64,000 nucleotides of DNA. Origin: Ampullaceana balthica (lineage: Eukaryota; Mollusca; Gastropoda; Lymnaeidae). Below are positions 60,201 to 64,000 of this stretch, piece after piece. The position numbers and the translations under genes are program-made. The notes beneath the pieces are model-generated. The model ran no database searches, was not told the DNA's origin, and worked only from the letters and a program-made list of their open reading frames with translations. Positions within the stretch are counted from its first letter, which is position 1; every line of letters starts with the position of its first letter. The stretch covers positions 1,223,501-1,287,500 of the forward strand of contig CALYLW010000058.1 of assembly GCA_944989445.1 (NCBI GenBank). Reading direction: 5' to 3'.

Positions 60201-61624
60201 AGTTTGTCGAGAGACCCACCGTCTCGACCGGCCATACATGTGTATTACGTCAAAAATACTATACGTTATAATTATAACAACATTACCCACTCCCGTCTGT
60301 CCATAGACCCTACCCCCCCCACAAACGCCGGTCCATCCAGAGACCCTACCTCCCCACACCGTTGTCTGTCCAGAGACCCTACCTCCCCACACCGTTGTCT
60401 GTCCAGAGACCATACCTCCCCTAACACCGCGGTCTTTCAAAAGACCCTACCTCCCCCCCACACCGTGGTCTGTCCAGAGAACCTATGTCCCCCAACACCG
60501 CGGTCTTTCCAGAGACTCTACCTCCCTCCCCCCCCCACACACACCGCGGTTTGTCCAGAGTTATAATAAATAACCTGTAAATACAAAGTATTTTATTACA
60601 AATCCCAAGGCGCACCGCTCAAAATAAACTCTTGGAAAAAAACTGCACCATAAATAACTCGTTTTGAACGTCGCTCAATATGTAAATGAGACTTAATTTT
60701 TCTCCGCCAGTGATTGGCTGTAGGAGTCTGTAGGCGTTTGAGGGACCAATCGCTATCGATGACCGCACAGAACATTGCTTTTTATTATATACGATTATTA
60801 TATAGGATAATGGGATGATAAAAAATGATAGTAGTCTCATAGATAAATCTTTATCATATGAAATTAGTATGATGTGCCCCTTTGTATAATACCATTCCAT
60901 TTATAATTTAAGCACTTGTATAATACCAACACTTGTGTGAGGTAAGCAAGCACTTGCACTTGTTTCACGTGAGCACGTGTAAGCCCTTTTACGATGTAAG
61001 AACGTATACCATGTAAGCACTTGTATCCTACCTGACGTAAGACTAACTTGTTGAGACGTCTTGTTAAACTGGGTCTCCATGTATTTCTGGGTGAAGGCGA
61101 ACCAACCAATAAATGCGAACCCGCCGATACAACCAGAGACAAGGGTCAAGATGTAGACTGGACGCCGGAATATACGGGCCAGCGACTGGGGCATATCTGT
61201 GGATATAAGACAGACTGAACCACCAAAAATCTCCGTCTCCTTGCAACGATTGAACTGCCTCGCTTATTCTTAGTTCTTATGACTTAGAGTTTAGACTTAT
61301 TACATTAGACATTTTTGTTTTTTAGTTGCTCTGCCATTAAAAAAAAGAAGAAAAAAAAGAAAAAGAAATATTCCAACACAAAAAAAAACTCAAAAGTTTT
61401 GACTTTTAGCAAACGGCACCTACCTAAAAACATGTGTTTAACTTTCTGTTTCTTGCTGAGCTTTATCCCCGAGGTGTTCTTGTCCTTCACGCCCTCAGGT
61501 TGCCTGATGTGTTTAGGGAAGCACATAATGGGTAGTGAAAATGTAAGGCAAGCCACGCCCACAATAGTAAAGCCAAGCCACCACGCCCCCACCCACCGTT
61601 GGTCAAACTTCGACATCGATGTTT
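57032..61624 (-). CDS. Gene B: OATP/SLCO-type carrier, C-terminal half (7 exons)
   Basis: It is paralogous to the last seven exons of gene A. Exon lengths are 201, 165, 190, 112, 155, 65 and 251 bp against 207, 165, 190, 115, 155, 65 and 212. Phases are the same, and the total closes to 378 codons plus stop. It encodes the OATP signature DQRWVGAWWLGF followed by T instead of L, TM6-TM12, a Kazal-type loop (CEETFLVCGDNNVNYRSPCW) and a longer charged tail (KGKDDVDTESDDR). No exon for TM1-TM5 was found between 61625 and 64000, where another gene's last exon lies at 63809. Either the 5' half lies farther upstream with the other gene nested, or only the 3' half was duplicated. Open frames and splice sites are intact, which suggests selection. 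Confidence 0.85.
57335..57490. repeat. 21-bp minisatellite in gene B last intron
   Basis: About seven copies of ATACAATATGGAAATGTGTTG + AT variants, starting about 55 bp from the last-exon acceptor. Confidence 0.9.
57965..58310. repeat. 22-bp minisatellite in gene B last intron
   Basis: About 15 copies of TTTCAACCTGACAACCACAA + TG with scattered changes. It ends about 17 bp from the exon 6 donor side. Confidence 0.92.
58327..58391 (-). CDS. Gene B exon 6
   Basis: It has acceptor CCTCAG and donor GTTAG|GTGAGG. It encodes RSVDHTDQSLASGASACLQT + LLG. Confidence 0.9.
58483..58637 (-). CDS. Gene B exon 5 (loop end, TM10)
   Basis: It has acceptor TTGCCAG and donor GTCAG|GTAATG. It encodes IFGNCSAIGGGQVQPGLCAL, EC, TM10 and VVPGYLMIVR. 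Confidence 0.92.
59251..59362 (-). CDS. Gene B exon 4 (Kazal-type loop)
   Basis: It has acceptor GTTGCAG and donor AACATG|GTAATG. It encodes HCSCEETFLVCGDNNVNYRS and PCWAGCNNATNM, with a glycosylation sequon NAT. Confidence 0.93.
59447..59636 (-). CDS. Gene B exon 3 (TM8-TM9)
   Basis: It has acceptor CTCCAAG and donor ACAGG|GTGAGC. It encodes SIVILPLALGTFLGGFITTR and TM9, ending VVGLDQT. Its 190 bp identify the matching donor in gene A. Confidence 0.92.
59640..59850. repeat. Short tandem repeats in gene B intron 2
   Basis: Repeated AGGAATAGATACAATTATGC and TATTTAGGAGTAGATACAGT units adjoin the exon 3 acceptor. Confidence 0.85.
60070..60560. repeat. C-rich minisatellite of about 33 bp in gene B intron 2
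   Basis: Units such as GAGACCCTACCTCCCCACAC + CGTTGTCTGTCCA, about 14 diverged copies. Apparent Pro/Arg-rich frames are period artefacts. Confidence 0.9.
61032..61196 (-). CDS. Gene B exon 2 (TM7)
   Basis: It has acceptor TCCACAG and donor GTCAG|GTAGGA. It encodes MPQSLARIFRRPVYILTLVS, TM7 and ETQFNKTSQQVSLTSG. Its donor is single-copy, unlike gene A exon 7. Confidence 0.92.
61424..61624 (-). CDS. Gene B exon 1 seen (OATP signature, TM6)
   Basis: It has acceptor TTCCAG and donor TTTTAG|GTAGGT. It encodes MSKFDQRWVGAWWLGFTIVG, TM6 and a basic inner loop. It needs a preceding exon leaving one nucleotide. Confidence 0.92.
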
Positions 61625-61784
61625 CTGGAATTATGGATAGATCAAAACATTGTCATCGAGTTGTATATATATATATAATGTCATAAAACTATATAATTTG
61701 CAATTGTCACGCAAGTCAGTCTGTCCTGACGCTACTAATTTTAGAAAGCGGGGAAAACCAAATTACTGCACCAATGCATCAAAA
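61625..61784. other. Intron upstream of gene B exon 1
   Basis: Contains a short (TA)n and the branch/acceptor region of exon 1. Nothing else seen. Confidence 0.5.
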
Positions 61785-61960
61785 GGGTTCCCAGACAACT
61801 GAACACTCGACAAGTGAACACACGACAACCGAACACAAGACAACTGAACACTCGACAACCGAACACTAGACAACCGAACACGCAGACAAGTGAACACACG
61901 GACAAGTGACCACACTGACAACTGAACCAATAGACAAGTGAACATAGGACAAGTGAACAC
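61785..61960. repeat. 15/16-bp minisatellite
   Basis: About 11 copies of GAACACACGACAACC and variants (GAACACTCGACAAGT). Confidence 0.92.
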
Positions 61961-62112
61961 AAAACTAATAGAAAAGATACTGAATAAGTAATAATTCGAA
62001 ACGTTTAGTAGTACTATTCCTAATCTAAAACTGTGTTGTTCGCTTACAGTACAGATAAATTGCGAAAAGTTAATTATAAAATCTTGAATTATTAATAATT
62101 TTAGTTTAAATA

Positions 62113-62200
62113 ACTTATCTTATTATATGTTACAGACGTTCCTTCATACAGAAGATTATTGCGACCTAAGCGTCGCTTGTCTATGGTTGTTTAATAATTG
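62113..62200 (-). mobile_element. LINE 3'-tail solo
   Basis: Minus strand: AAACAACCATAGACAAGC, GTCGCAATAATCTTCTGTAT, GAAGGAACGTCTGTAACAT. This is a third truncated copy of the tail at 51880-51960. Confidence 0.7.
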
Positions 62201-63800
62201 TCTTAAGTTTAGTTGAATTAGCTTTATTTTTTTTCTTTCACACTTTGAAATTACTAATACTAGTAATACTACTTAAGTAATATTTTTTGTAAATTAATTT
62301 AAATTTAATTTCATTTATTTAAATAATCATTCTGAACTCATTACTAATTAAATAAATTTCTTTACAGTCGCACACAAAATAAACTATTTATTCCTAGTAA
62401 ATATTTTGTCATTTAATGTTGCTATTTATTATTTATGTTGTGATTTTTTTTAAAAAGTTATATAATATACAATTGTACTGACACTTATACTTGAAAGGAA
62501 TTATTAATTTAGTTGCGTGCCGGCTGATAAGGCTCTGCGTGCCGTCTGTGACATAGGTTAGCCATCAATGGTATAGACTATAGACCTAATAAATATAGTC
62601 TCATTGGTTGTTAGCCCAGTACTACGTTAGTAATATTTATATGATGTATATAAATTAAAATGAAAGATTTTCCTATTATTAATTTTTTTTACTGTTAAAA
62701 ATCACATTACAAAATATTTTTAAGTGCAGCAGAGATGTCTTTAAACTTTAGTTTTAATTTTCAGTAGAACTGGATACACAAGTGTAGTGACTTTTAAGAC
62801 AATGCTTGATAGAGAAACCAATTAGACTGATAATGTCATTTAATTAAACCAGGAAACATTATTATTATTCTTTGTTTATCTTCACTGTTAATATACTATC
62901 TAAACTCAAAGCTCCTACTATGTTATAAATTTAGAGTAACAGGGTGAATGGAACATGGCGCAATTGATACTACATTATAGTATCTATCTCAACTTGTAGA
63001 TATTGTCTTGATGAATCAAATCTTGATCAAAAGTGGAGTTGCATTATTGAATTTTATGTATGTAATTGGTTGTTGTCAATATTCATAGCAGATAAGCCTA
63101 CTTTTAACTTCATTTAAAAAATTCAAAACCTTTTTGAGCAATTGTGTGAGATTTAATTAAACCAATTGTAGCAACATTATTGTAAATTCAATTAATATGC
63201 TGCCATTTTTTATCAATACTATTTTTAGTTTTTTGTTCAGAATAATAATTAAAGAATAAAGGCATATAACTGAAGGAGACAGATCAGTGCACAATACTAT
63301 TATCAAATAGATTTATCCAGCAACAAATTCAATTCCAGTTGGAGTAAATGTAAGATCAGGAAATTGTTTTATTTAACTTAAAATGTGGCAAAGACATCTG
63401 ATATAACGTTATTAAAATTATATAGTATAGTCATTAACACTAACTTTTATTTTACATACAAATAAATTACTAAATTCTAAAATTAAAAAATAACAGTCTG
63501 AATGCAAAATGTTAAATAGAAAACCAGTATGTTTATTAACTTTATGATATTATATAAAACAAAATGTCTGTTTTTGCAATGAAAATGATTTAATACAGTA
63601 AAAAATGCATTATAATTATTTATACAATATCCAATATTTGTTAGTCCTTACATTGTTATTCATTTTTTTTAGAATAACACTTGAAAATACAACACAAAGA
63701 AAATAAAATAAATGTTAAAAGTTCATTCATTTCACCAGCATGAAAATACAAAACAAAATTTATACAATTTATTTCTAAAAGAAAATTTTTCAGAAATATA
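62201..63800. other. AT-rich DNA between gene B and the next gene
   Basis: No OATP exon for TM1-TM5 is seen here on either strand, nor any transposon terminus. Confidence 0.5.
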
Positions 63801-63808
63801 ATTTCCCT

Positions 63809-63958
63809 TTATTGTAGATTAGCCATTCTGCGTAAGTAAGCTAACTTATCAAGATTATTTGCATAACCCTGTACTGCTAAGGCCACCTGCTCATCTAACT
63901 GAGCATATTTCCTCTTTTTTTTTCTGGTTGTCCCATTAGCGCTTTTGCCAAAGTAAGC
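63809..63958 (-). CDS. Terminal exon of an unidentified gene
   Basis: After acceptor TTTTCATAG only one frame is open. It encodes AYFGKSANGT, a basic TRKKKRK cluster (possible nuclear signal), YAQLDEQVALAVQGYANNLD and KLAYLRRMANLQ, then TAA. The composition looks like real protein, with a predicted helix. AATAAA overlaps the stop codon. I cannot name the family. Upstream exons lie beyond the window. Confidence 0.5.
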   Translation of the reverse strand, partial: AYFGKSANGTTRKKKRKYAQLDEQVALAVQGYANNLDKLAYLRRMANLQ

Positions 63959-64000
63959 CTATGAAAAGAAATATCTTTTTCAAGACCATCAAATAAGCTC

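Noticed and set aside
60063..60566. Pro/Arg/Ser-rich protein of 167 residues
   Set aside because: It is a translation of the C-rich tandem repeat within a gene B intron.

Overview
This is eukaryotic (metazoan) genomic DNA. It has split genes with GT-AG introns, a tRNA-Asp with internal A and B boxes, many transposon classes, and dense mini- and microsatellites. The transposon mix (Penelope-like, hAT, Helitron, CR1/RTE-type LINEs, a tRNA-derived SINE) and the OATP-type transporter suggest an invertebrate, possibly a mollusc. That taxonomic guess is inference only.

The host genes I can build lie on the minus strand. Gene A is an organic anion transporting polypeptide (OATP/SLCO family). Twelve coding exons run from 34836 down to 5298, and only the start-codon exon is unplaced. 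The exons join in one frame (1918 nt; one leading nt completes an upstream codon, then 638 codons plus stop). The protein shows the N-terminal CGxG motif, twelve predicted membrane segments, the OATP signature DQRWVGAWWLGFL and a Kazal-type cysteine-rich loop. Gene B (61624 to 57032) is a diverged second copy of only the C-terminal half. Its seven exons have the same phases, and four match gene A exactly in length (165, 190, 155 and 65 bp). An unidentified gene contributes a short terminal exon at 63809-63958. A tRNA-Asp(GTC) lies at 1498-1569.

Most of the window is repeat DNA. The introns of genes A and B are full of tandem arrays, and two arrays in gene A start exactly at an exon/intron junction and re-copy the 5' splice site many times. 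Transposons are heavily nested. A hAT with 8-bp target duplications (27638-34667) sits in gene A's first visible intron. It holds a MITE, a mini-hAT and a perfect 4.16-kb palindrome of two head-to-head Penelope-like copies flanked by a 12-bp target duplication. Another hAT (17340-22061) is inserted in a LINE. At 48887-54620 a hAT contains a pogo-like element, which contains another hAT, which contains two LINE tails. Helitrons lie at 38494-40328 (carrying about 1 kb of ATGT repeat) and 55018-55684 (carrying a tRNA-Val-like segment).

All boundaries were read by eye. Splice sites are supported by frame closure and by A/B exon-length agreement, not by transcripts. Copy numbers of arrays are approximate.
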